This document shows, piece by piece, positions 47,813-58,600 of a stretch of DNA of 64,000 nucleotides (within the stretch, counting starts at the first letter, position 1; every line of letters begins with the position of its first letter). The notes below the pieces were generated by a model. The model made no database searches. It saw nothing but the letters and a program-made list of their open reading frames with translations, and was not told the DNA's origin. Origin of the DNA: Atherix ibis (Eukaryota > Arthropoda > Insecta > Diptera > Athericidae); contig OY282610.1 of assembly GCA_958298945.1 (NCBI GenBank), forward strand, positions 38,509,667 through 38,573,666. The letters are read 5' to 3'. Made by a program: the position numbers and the translations under genes.

Positions 47813-48585
47813 ATCAGAAAATGACGAATTCTTTTTATTATTCTGTTTATTTGTTTATAAAAGTTCAAAAATAATGAACAAAGCTTTTTTAACGAAATTT
47901 GATAAAAAGACATTGGATACGAATTTGTTTACATAAGAATACGTATATGGTCGTACTATTAGAGCCTGTTGCGGTATCATCTGACGAGTAAATAATGTTT
48001 AGGTTGTGCGAAATCAGATTATTCTGAGCAATAATGGTCAAAAATAATGTTTCTCTTCCTATTCGAGTATTAGATTATTATAAACAATTTTCTTATCATA
48101 GTTCTAAAAAATAATGCATAGCATTTACGCATCATATCCCATGCATAAATACTAATCGTGTCAACTAATATCATTTTTATCATAAACGAAGCCGAATTTT
48201 CGCTTAGATCAATAAATTTTTTTAACAAAGAATATTTCTGTTTATAGATGAAGAATTTATTGGATATTTCCGTTTTGGTCTCTTCTTATGAGTAGCTATT
48301 TTACAATATATACAATAAAATGCTTACGATAGAGTCTATTTAATTTTGATTTAAATAGAAAATGGCATAAAAAAAGTTAATTTTCTACGTTAATAATTTA
48401 TTGGTACGAAAAAGATTGTAACCACCCACGAATAAGATGCGTGGGTGTTAAACTGTTAGGTATTCTTTATTAACACAGCTTTTAACTTTCGGTATTTATT
48501 TTTCTCGTAATATAATTATTATTTTTTATTTTTTTTTTATTTAAATAATTTAGATATGGTCATTTGTGAATAAATTTCTAATAAT
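47813..48585. other. AT-rich spacer
   Basis: Contains an 8-bp GC-rich hairpin at 48423-48447 (CACCCACG, loop, CGTGGGTG). No gene. Confidence 0.5.
48423..48447. other. GC-rich hairpin
   Basis: CACCCACG / CGTGGGTG perfect 8-bp arms around a 9-base loop, flanked by AA/TT. It stands out from the A/T-rich context; function unknown. Confidence 0.75.
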
Positions 48586-48589
48586 TCGC

Positions 48590-48960
48590 CCGTATTTCTT
48601 CGAAAATGAAGGAGAGACCATTATCTTCAACTCTGAGCACTATAACTCCTCTTTGGTCATAACTTAAAGAGTTTACTCTGAACCATAACTGATTTCAACA
48701 AGATGGCGCTACCAGCTACACAAAATAACAGATTTTATTCCAGAACGCGTAATTTACAGATTTGGTGATGTCAATTACAGTCCAAGATCGTACGATTTGG
48801 TGCCGTTCGACATTCTTTTAATTTTGAGACTTTTTAAAAATTAATATCCCTTAAGTAGTGGCCAAATTACAAGCGAAAATATGCAAAAAAACTCATAAGA
48901 AATTATCTGAAAAAGATTGAGTCCTTCAGAAAGTCTCGTGGCTTTTATTAAAATCCACTT
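48590..48960 (+). pseudogene. Tc1/mariner-superfamily transposase relic (copy 4)
   Basis: Plus-strand fragment of the family at 31 kb. PYFFENEGETIIFNSEHYN (48590-48646) matches the PYFFEN...VTVN.E.Y segment; FQQDGATSYTK (near 48695-48727) keeps the second catalytic Asp; IPERVIYRFGDVNYSPRS, then YDLVPFD (near 48739-48816), keeps the third-Asp region. IESFRKSRG (near 48916-48945) resembles the C-terminal RM..C..SRG. Frame changes occur between these blocks. The N-terminal half, including the HTH and the first Asp, is absent. Confidence 0.85.
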
Positions 48961-50085
48961 TTTTATTTTCTTAAATTTAAAATATTCTTAAAATATTATT
49001 TTCTCATTAAAAATTTGATAATAGCATTTTTCTTTAAAATCGACTTTATCCTTAAGTATTATTGGGAAAAAAAGTCCACTCCATCGATGTTTAATAATAG
49101 AAAAAATTTCTAGTGGAAAGCTTTTATTATTTAATTTTTTTCTTTTAAATAATAAAAGCTTTCAACTAGAAATTTTGTCTCAAATTAATTTTATTAAAAA
49201 TTACTAAAACTTTTTCGGCTTTATTAAAAATATTATATTAATAAATTTTTTAGTCCCTCAAAAATTTTTTAGTACCTTAAAAAAATTAAAAACATATTTT
49301 TTGTGCTTTAAAATACCTGATTTTATATCAGGCGGTTTTTAAAGCAGAGCATAGATATTTTCAAGCAAAAAAAAATGTTAAAAATTCAGCTTTTTTAAAT
49401 TTTTGAACTAATTTTTTTTTGAATACTTAAATATTAATAAAACTTTTTTACGATAGATTAGAGTTTTTTTGAACAATTTCTTAACACCAAGCTTTTAATT
49501 TAGCCAGTAACCACTAGTACCGAGAAAAAATTGAACTCTTTTTTAAAGAAAACTTTTATTGCACTTTTTATATGTTTTGTTACTTAAAACAGACTTTAAG
49601 GATTTTTTTTCAAATTTTCTTCCAAAACATATTTGTTCAATTCTTAATAGTAACCATTGATAAAATTTAATGAAAAAGAAATTTTTCTTTTATAATAAAA
49701 ACCTAATATTTTTTTAAATTTAAATATGAAAAAATAATTTTCTTTTCATATATATGATTTGCACTTGACTGATCTCAGATAATTATCCTTCGGTCAATGT
49801 GCCATTTTTGAAAAGCTGTTAGTTATTAACATTTACTAAATTTTATTAATACATTAGTTTAAGGAGAAAATTAATGATTTTTTTTTATATTTATATATAA
49901 ATTTTTTATTTTAAATAAAATAATAATTAGTCATACTTTAAAATATGAATTTTTATATGGTAAATTATAATAAGAAATTAATATAATCTTCGATTTTATA
50001 TATTAAATAGTTTTTTTTCTCAATAGGATTTTTATCTCAGTAATAAGATTAAGTAAGAAAGTTTTCTACGGTTTGTCAAAAAAAA
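48961..50085. other. AT-rich spacer
   Basis: Apart from the hairpin at 49104, only A/T-rich unique sequence. Confidence 0.5.
49104..49175. other. 30-bp-arm hairpin
   Basis: AAATTTCTAGTGGAAAGCTT... (49104-49133) and its complement (49146-49175) differ at one position (GTGG versus CAAC). The loop is 12 bases. All-A/T except a few pairs including AAGCTT. Confidence 0.9.
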
Positions 50086-50089
50086 AATA

Positions 50090-51060
50090 TTTGTACTTGT
50101 TGAAGAGAAAAAGGTAATGCAATGTGGACTTAAGGATATTTTGAAAATTACTGCTCCCTTTCGGTTATAATTTGGTCAAGTATGAACTTACACACTCTGA
50201 AAAAATACTCTTTATTTGATCAAGGATAAAAGCGATACAATATGGACTTACGCACATTTTGAAAAATTACTGCTCCCTTTCGGTTATAATTTGGTCAAGT
50301 ATGGACTTAAAGACTCTGAGAAAATACTCTTTATTTGATCAAGGATAAAAGCGATGCAATATGGACTTACGCACATTTTGAAAAATTGCTGCTCCCTTTC
50401 GGTTATAGTTTGGTCAAATAATGGACTTACAGACTCTGAGAAAATAATTTTTATTTGAACAAGAATAAAAATCGAATAAATATGGACTTACGCACATTTT
50501 GAAAAATTACTGCTCCCTTTCGGTAATAATTTGGTCAAGTATGGACTTACAGACTCTGAAAAAATACTCTTTATTTGATCAAGGATAAAATCGAATAAAT
50601 ATGGACTTACGCACATTTTGAAAAATTACTGCTCCCTTTCGGTAATAATTTGGTCAAGTATGGACTTACAGACTCTGAAAAAATACTCTTTATTTGATCA
50701 AGGATAAAAGCGATGCAATATGGACTTACGCACATTTTGAAAAATTGCTGGTTCTATTCGGTAATAATTAGGTAAAGTATGGACTTACAGTCTCTGAGAA
50801 AATACTCTTTATTTGATCAAGGATAAAAGCGATGCAATATGGACTTACGCACATTTTGAAAAATTACTGCTCCCTTTCGGTTATAATTTGGTCAAGTATG
50901 GACTTATAGACTCTGAGAAAATAATTTTTATTTGATCAAGAATAAAAAGCGATGCAATATGGACTTACGCACATTTTGAAAAATTACTGCTCGCTTTCGG
51001 TAAAAGAAAATACTTTCTATTTGGTACAGAAAAAAAGTAATGCAATATGGACTTATAGAT
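50090..51060. repeat. 120-bp tandem array (dimer of 60-mers)
   Basis: CTGCTCCCTTTCGG recurs near 50150, 50270, 50389, 50509, 50628, 50748 (diverged), 50866 and 50987, spacing 118-121 bp. Each 120-bp unit has two halves that both start TATGGACTTAC: one continues GCACATTTTGAAAAATTACTG, the other AGACTCTGAGAAAATACTCT. TATGGACTTA words fall at 50181, 50241, 50300, 50360, 50420 and 50481, i.e. every ~60 bp. Confidence 0.94.
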
Positions 51061-52335
51061 ATTATAAGATATTGTCCTATTTTTAATAAATAATTTTGTG
51101 AAAAATTGGCTTACAGACCACAAGGAAATTTGCTTTATTTTGTCAGAAAAAATTAATGTAATCTGTACTTAACATACATACGCTTTGAAAATTCTTTGAT
51201 TTGTACCGAAAATAATTTTTTAGTACTTACAGAGTACTAAAAAATTATTTTCGGTTCGTAAAAATAAAATTGATCTTATATGGACTTATAAACATCATGA
51301 AAATGTGTTCTTTCTTTTTTTACAAATATTTTGATTAAGTATAGACCACCAGGAAGTTCTTTCCATTTCGTCAATAAAAATTGATACTGATTACCGGCTT
51401 TAAATAAGATTCCTGCGTCATTTTTGTTATTAATTCGATTAAATATGGACTTATAGAATACAAGAAAATTCGTCTTCTTTTGTCAAGAAAAATTTATGTT
51501 ATTATGTATTTACAAAAATTCTGAAAAATTTTTGCTCATATCTTTCTTGAATAATTTCGTCAAGTATGGACTTACAGACTACAAATAAAAAAGATATGGA
51601 AATATAGTCATTAGGAAATAAAGTTTCGTTTTCTAATAAATAATTTACACAAGAATGAACTTACATACCATAAAAAAATTCTTTTCGTCTTTTTATGATA
51701 AAATTGGTATATATGGACTTATGGACATTAAAAAAAATTTGGCTTACAGATTATTTTCATTTCTTTAAAAAAAAAGTTGATGCACTTACAAACGTTACGT
51801 AAACAATTCAATTATTTATCATTAAAATAATTTGGTTAAGTATGGACTAACAAGCTATGAAAAATTACAAATGGTACTGCGTTATTTTTATTATTAATTT
51901 GGTCAAGTATAGACTTACGAGAAAGTACAATGCAAAACTACGGACATTTGAGAAAAATGGATCCGTTTTCCCATAAATAATTTGGCTAAAAATGGACTAA
52001 TAGATTGTGAGAATTTTTTTTTATTTTATCAAATCCAACTAATGGACTTACAAATGTTCTGGAAATTTTTTGCTTTCTTCCTTATGAATAACTTACAGAC
52101 TGCGAGAAAATTCTCTTACTTTTTTCACTTAAGTTCTTTATAAGAAGAAAATTTTATTTCGTCTTGCAAATAATTTGTCAGAATTGGATTTATATCAGAA
52201 AAAACTGGTGTAATATGAACTTACGGGGGAAAAAAAATTGCGTAATTTTTGTTAATAATTTTGGTCAAGAATGAAATATGCGTAGAGGGATTTTTTTTTT
52301 TTTTTGCTAATTATAAAATTTGGTAAATATGCATT
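51061..52335. repeat. Diverged tail of the 60-bp repeat
   Basis: TATGGACTTAYAG-like words continue at irregular spacing (near 51045, 51280, 51445, 51565, 51714, 51840, 51985, 52032) with AATTTGGTCAAGTATGG-like neighbours. This looks like an unhomogenised remnant of the same ancestral 60-bp repeat. Confidence 0.7.
51205..51255. other. Perfect 23-bp-arm hairpin
   Basis: ACCGAAAATAATTTTTTAGT.. at 51205-51227, loop TACAG, exact complement at 51233-51255. It lies within the diverged tail of the 60-bp repeat. Confidence 0.92.
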
Positions 52336-53356
52336 TACAAATAATTTTTTAAGTAAATATTTTTTTTGCTATTTTCGTTCGAAGCAAATAAATAAATCTG
52401 AAAATTCAAAATTTGTAAGATAAATAGTAGCAATAAGATTTCTTTTAACTACTCAGAAAATTTAAACGAACACGATTAATTGACATAAGAATAATTATTA
52501 TAAATAAAAAAATAAATAAATAAAAATATTAATTTATTCTCACCTATACGTATATTTGGCACAATCATCTTTAATATTTTTGTCAATTTGAACAATTTTA
52601 TCTATTATAGATTTTTTTAATTTTTTTTGTTTTGTTTTGACAACGCACAATAATCTTTTCACATTTTCATATTTTATATGAGAAACTTTATATCAAAAAC
52701 CTAGAAATATGAATATTATTATAAAATTTTCTTCATAGATTTGACATAACAAAAAACACATTTGATTGATAGTAAAAGAAAAAAAAAATAAATATAATAA
52801 TTAAAATCACTATAAATCCACCATTATTAACTGAACTTATATGCATTAAAAGGTGAATATTCCGAGTTCAGTTGGTATACGTGTAGAAATTGAAAATGCA
52901 TAGTATTATTTTTATTATAGCGCACCTGTACATAAATATTTATAATATATTGTATTTCGCATATATACAATAGTTTTTGGTTTTTAATTAAATTGCGGAA
53001 ACAAGTTTTCTTTTTACTTGAGGAAGACGACATTGAATGGAAATTTTCTTATTTATAATCTACTTTAAGGGTAATTAGTTTGTACTAGACAATTCCTATT
53101 AATATGATTAGTTCAATAGAGTTTTTAAAATCAAATTCATTTAGTATAAAATTATATTATTGCAGTGTTTAACTAAAATTAATATAGTTAAAGGATATTT
53201 TTAAAGGATTAAATACATTATAAAATGTTAAAAAAATTTTTTGTCTTTTTCTATAAGTCATTGAGAAAGGAATATTTAATTATTCGTCATTAATTTTCAA
53301 AATGAAAATCTCACAATATCCTGTAAAAAATTTCAATTATATTGTAATTTAATATA

Positions 53357-53404
<48 letters not shown>

Positions 53405-55265
53405 TGTTATTGGTATGAAAGTAATTAAATCTGATGAATAATTTGAAAAAAAATTACACTCTTCTGATTAAAGGATAAGAAAAATGTATGTACTAAATAA
53501 AATGCTAAAGTTTTTTATAATTTTTTTATGAAATTTGCTGTGAAAATAAATCAAAAAAAAAAAAAAAATATTTGTTGGAAATTTTTTTAATTAATTTCAA
53601 TTAAATTCTTACACAAAAAGCAATAATATTTATAATTCCACATGAAAATAATGACGACACACAAATAATTACACATATCCTTACAAAATTTATATAATCT
53701 TCACAAAGAATGTTTTCTTTTAAGGAAAATATCCATTTCTATATGATGTGGAAAATATCAGTATTCATGAAATAAGTGCACATTTTCGGTCGATATCTGT
53801 CATAATAAACTCTATTGTTTTGGTTAGTCCTTTTTGATGACAGAATTTTGACAACTTTATCCTATCTATCACTAGCTATGTCTCTGTCTTTAAGTCTTGC
53901 TCTTATCCAAATTTCTGTATGTATTTATTCTTATAATATAGAAGTTTTGATAAAAAAATTTCCTATCACTTATGTACAATATACAAAAAAGGATAATCAT
54001 TTACGTTCAGCCATGCTTTTTCTATTAAATAGGGTTTTTTTTTTCATTCACAAAACTATTTTAAGTTTTATGTTTTTATTATTATATAGTATAAAAAAAT
54101 AATTTGCTTTTAGCTTAAACTCGCTAATAAATATTATTTATCCGTGTGTTTGTGTGTGTGCATCTTCCATAAATGCATACATCAAAACAACAACACAATT
54201 CATAGCCCGATTTATACTGTGAAAATTTTGTTACATTTCAATATGTTAAATTTTAACAAATCACCATTCTCACTTGCTTTTTTAAAAAAAAAAAAAAACA
54301 GAAAAATAGGATAATTTTTTCTAAATCAATTTATATGCACCCATTTCAGCATTATTATTTCATATAATTTATACTATTTTCAACCTTTCTCAAAAAGACT
54401 TTATTCGCTATTAACCAATTCACACAATAAATACAGCACCAATACTATACTATGCTATAAAAACAAATGTGTATATACACGTATATCAAAATTATAACGC
54501 ACAAAGGATAATGAAATAATGCATATTGCAATAGCTTTACTGAAATTATCCTTATTTGTTATTGTAGTTGTTTGGTTTTCTTTGCGTGCCGTTGTTTTTA
54601 ACTTTGACAGTTCAAAAATATTGACACACGCGTACCGACACCTTCCTAATATGCACAAGTCTACACAGTCTACACAACCTAAAAGGAATAGGACAGCAAT
54701 ACTCTGAATAAGGAAAGGACAGTACTATTAATAATAATTACTATTTGCATTGAAAAATGGAATTTTCCCCTCTTTGTTTGCTTCTATTTTCTTTTAATTA
54801 ATTAATTTTTTTTTTCGTATATGTGTTGAAGTAATTGGTAAAAGCAAAAGAAGACAGAGAAAAATTAATATCCTTTTAGAGAGGTGTTTTGTAGACTATT
54901 TAACAGATGATGTAGGGTATTTGTTTTAATGTTTTTATTGGCGAAATTTTTCAAATATTTTTATTATATTTAGTTTTTGTTAAATTATCATGTCCTGTAA
55001 TGGAAAAAGAAAAAAGTAGTCATAAGCACACAAAAATATTTCTGATATTATATGACATTTCCGTATTATTATTTTTTCATTTCTTAAAGAAAAAAAAAAT
55101 TAAATATAAAACAAACTTTTTTTTTTTGGAAGAAGTAATAAAAAAATGCTTTCCTTTAATTAAATTGTACCAAAAAAAATTCTTATGCTAAATTTTTATA
55201 TTTTAGTTAATAAAAAATTCATCTTTCAAATTAATAAAAATTGTGAATACAATTTGGCCGGGATT
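52336..55265. other. AT-rich spacer
   Basis: Holds the (TTA)n run at 53357. The 95-codon frame at 53815 and the frames at 52827, 54455, 54519 and 55000 show no known domain or conserved composition and are not called. Confidence 0.5.
53357..53404. repeat. (TTA)n microsatellite
   Basis: About 15 uninterrupted TTA triplets. Confidence 0.95.
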
Positions 55266-55269
55266 TTTT

Positions 55270-56780
55270 TTTTTAATTTCCTGTTACGAGAAATTTTTGA
55301 CAGTTCAGAGTTAGTTTTGACTCTGTTCTGACATTTTCGAAATTTTTTTTACGTTTCAGGATAAGTTTTTGACAGTTAATGATAAATTTTTGATATATCA
55401 GAATGGGCTTTCGTTATTTCAGGTTAAGTTTTGCTATTTAAAGATAATTTTTTTTGCATTTCAAAATAAGTTGTGATATTTCTTTAAAAAAAATTAGATA
55501 ATCATTGCGGATAAAGTCTTAGAATTTCAAACGAGGTTTTATGCACTTTCAGATAGATATCTTATGGTTTCGGTAAAGTTTTTATCTTCCAAAATTAGTG
55601 TAAATATTTTGGAGCATATTTTTTTTTTATATTTAGGGATAAACTTATAGCGTCTCAGCATTCTGAAATCGGTATTAAAGTTTATAAACAAAATTTTCCA
55701 GTTTCTAATATTGCTTAAAATGTGTTCAATATTTCAAAATAATTTTTCGATAATTCTTGAACAGTTTTTGGCATTTCAAGATAAGTTTTGACATTTCAAA
55801 AAGAAAATTTGATGCTCTAAGAGAATTATTGTATATTTGCGGATAAAGTCTTTGAATTTCAAAAGAGGTTTCATTAACTTTCGGATAGATTTCTTATGGT
55901 GTCGGTAAAATTTTGCCTTAAAAAATTAGTATGAATATTTTTGAGAATGTGTTGTTGACATTTAAGGGTAGGCCTTATGTCATGTCATAATAAATTTTAA
56001 ATTTTCTGAAAGCGGTTTTGACTTTTAAAAAAAATAATTTTCTAGGATAGCCTCAGTTCTACCATAATATTGCTTACAAGCTATTTAATATTTAAAATTA
56101 CGTTTTTGATTATTCTTGACAAGTTTTTGGCATTTCAGGATAAGTTTTGATATTTCTAAAAAAAAAAAAGTTGACGCTCTGGGATAACTATTGCATATTT
56201 GCGGATAAAGTCCTAGAATCGTCAATGGAGTTTGGATCGTTTTCGGACAGATTTATTATAGTTTCCGTAAAATTTTTGTTTTACAAAATTAGTAACAATT
56301 TTTTTGAGTGTGGTTTTAACGTTAAGGAGTGGGCTTATCGCATTTAAGGATAGATTTTTAACATTCTAAAAGTGCTTTTGATATTTTAAGAGAATTTCTC
56401 CAGGATATCAAATGTTTTAATATTGTTTAAAAGGACTTGATATTTCCAAATGAGCTTCCCATAATTATGGATATATTTTTAACCATTCCCGATAAGTTTT
56501 TACATTTCTTCAAAAAAAAAAAAAAATTCGATGGTCTCCAATAATTATTATATATTTTCAAATAAGGTTCTGAGATAATCGGTAAAATGTTTGTTTCACA
56601 AAATTGTTATAAATATTTTTGAATATGGTTTTGACATTAAGGTTTAGGCTTATTACATTTAAGGGTAGATTTTTGACAATCTGAAAGTGATTTTGACATT
56701 TTAAAAAAATTTCTAAATATCCTATTGATACCTTAAAAAATCCTTTGATCTGTCAGAATAATCATCCGGCATACCAGCCA
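55270..56780. repeat. ~345-bp degenerate tandem array
   Basis: The block TATTTGCGGATAAAGTCTTA.AATTTCAAA.GAGGTTT...CGGATAGATTTCTTATGG.TTCGGTAAAATTTTT recurs near 55507, 55843, 56198 and (diverged) 56552. It is followed each time by CAAAATTAGT.AATATTTTTGAG, GGGTAGGCTTAT and GACATTTTAA blocks. Inside the unit, 25-40-bp sub-repeats of GATAAGTTTTTGACATTTCA occur. Divergence between units is high. Confidence 0.82.
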
Positions 56781-57835
56781 TAACAAAATAAATCTTCGAC
56801 ATTGCAAAATATATTTTTGATTTCATTACAAAATTTCTATTCTTATTTTTATATTAGAAATTTTCACTAAAAATATAACTAATATCAATTAATTTTTCTA
56901 TAATAGAATCAATATTTAAATGGTACGTTATCAAAATTTTCATACAAAATAATCAAAATCGCATAAATAAATAATAAAAAAATTTATTCAATTATTCTAG
57001 AATCACAATTATTTATATTTTCTTTCCATATTGCTTTTGTAAAAAAAAAATCAGTTGCACTTATACAATTCGATTTGCATAAGTAATAATTTCGTATAAA
57101 AAGAAATCTTTAAGAAAAACCACAAATTTTTTTTTTTGGATTATTATTTGCATAAAATTTTATTAAAATGCACTTGATATATTCTAAATATGCACTTTTG
57201 TTATTGTTTTCTTTGCCATAAATTAAGGTGATCATAATTATTTTTATGCATAAATTTTTCGCATTTTAATTAAGATTATTATTTTTTCTCAATAAAAGTT
57301 TCCTATTCGAAATTGATTAGTTCTCTAGTTTATCTACTGTCATAGGGTGAAGTGGCACAATCCTTTTTTAATTCACTTTTTCACTTATTACCCAGTTAAA
57401 GCACTTATATTTTGATACTAATAACAGGATAATTTCTATGTTCACCAAAAAAATTCATTATAATATTTGCACAATTTTTAGATAAAAAATTAATATCAAT
57501 AATAATAACATTAGGAAATCTTAGTTAACAAAAATAAAAGTAAAAGTTTCCAACTTTTTTGTTTTTGTTTTACCTGTTGTTTACTTAGTTATAGTTGGTT
57601 TTATTAAGCACAAACATTGTAAAAGATTTTCTTGCATGTGTAAAAACTTAAAACGAGTCACAAAAAAAACCGTATTCAAATAATTTCGATTAAAAATTAT
57701 AATAATTTTTGTCCTTTATAACAATTATTTATTATTGTTTGATTTTATATATTTAATTTAAATTAAAATATTTATTAGATAAAAAAATATTAAATTACGA
57801 AGTATTTTGTTTTTGTTGTTGTTTTTTTTTTATAT
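56781..57835. other. AT-rich spacer
   Basis: No supported feature. Confidence 0.5.
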
Positions 57836-57839
57836 GTCG

Positions 57840-58600
57840 TCGCTTGGCACGAAAACTGTCGACCGATAGTTGCCATATGCCACCATACCACCATGGAGAG
57901 CAAACGCAACTGCTGCTCGAACGATGGTCAGTCGCTAAGAATACTATAAGCTGTAGCGGCGCATGCAATGCTGTTATGGTGGGGGTGACAGCGACGGCAG
58001 CGGCAATAGCGGCGCCCCCAATAGAGATTTTTGGGCAGACACCATTTAGAGTAGACGGTGTATAGTATAATATATATAGGTAGCCGATACTGTATAGTAG
58101 TAGACAGTGACAGTAATTAGTGCTGTACTCACGTTCACGCACACTATCGACTTTGGATAGTAGATGGTAGGACTGTCAGCAGCAAAAGACAGTCTTTGCA
58201 AAAATAGACAAACGATTTGAGGTCGAACTGAAAATTTAGACAATTTCAACAGCTTGCACCGACATACTGCATAAGAGCATAAAACAAAATCAAAAGAAAC
58301 TTGGCAGCATAATTTTTGAGCAGAACCGAGTACCATATGCTAATGCAAACACTGAACGGAGCATAATTTGTGTTGAAAGAGACATCTCCGAATCTCTCTT
58401 CATTTGGTAAACTAAGAGAAATTTCCTTTTCGTAAATAAAAGAATCTCGAATACACAAAATAAATAGCAAACGGTCAGTGGCTGAGCTGCCCGGGCGTCC
58501 AAAACATCGCATCGCTTATGACTAATTTCGGACGACTAAGCCAGCCAACGGACCAACCTCCCTCCATAGCTGCAACAAGCAATATTCTCTTCTTTGTAGA
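57840..58600. other. GC/CpG-rich unique island, candidate exon or promoter
   Basis: The most GC-rich non-repetitive segment in the window, with GCA/GGC-type codon-like triplets (GACAGCGACGGCAGCGGCAA near 57987) and several CpGs. Frames run open on both strands over the left part: plus 57844-58065 (73 codons, MARKLSTDSCHM...) and minus 58142-57795 (115 codons, with ..GGAAIAAAVAVTPTITA..). Neither contains a domain I recognise. A GTGAGT donor-like word lies on the minus strand near 58120-58128 and TATATATA near 58069-58078. No transposon motif or tandem repeat was seen. It may be a first exon with 5' untranslated sequence, a promoter, or an unknown transposon. No gene is asserted. Confidence 0.35.

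Noticed and set aside
46453..47936. Several overlapping 60-126-codon frames on both strands
   Set aside because: Most coincide with the 135/160-bp tandem array and repeat with it; no known protein family and no preference for one strand.
53815..54102. 95-codon frame with hydrophobic stretches
   Set aside because: Hydrophobic composition follows from T-rich DNA; no motif, no supporting splice or initiation context.
58440..58520. Possible tRNA-like segment (GTGGCTGAGCTGCCCGGGCG)
   Set aside because: No cloverleaf arms or A/B box arrangement could be found.
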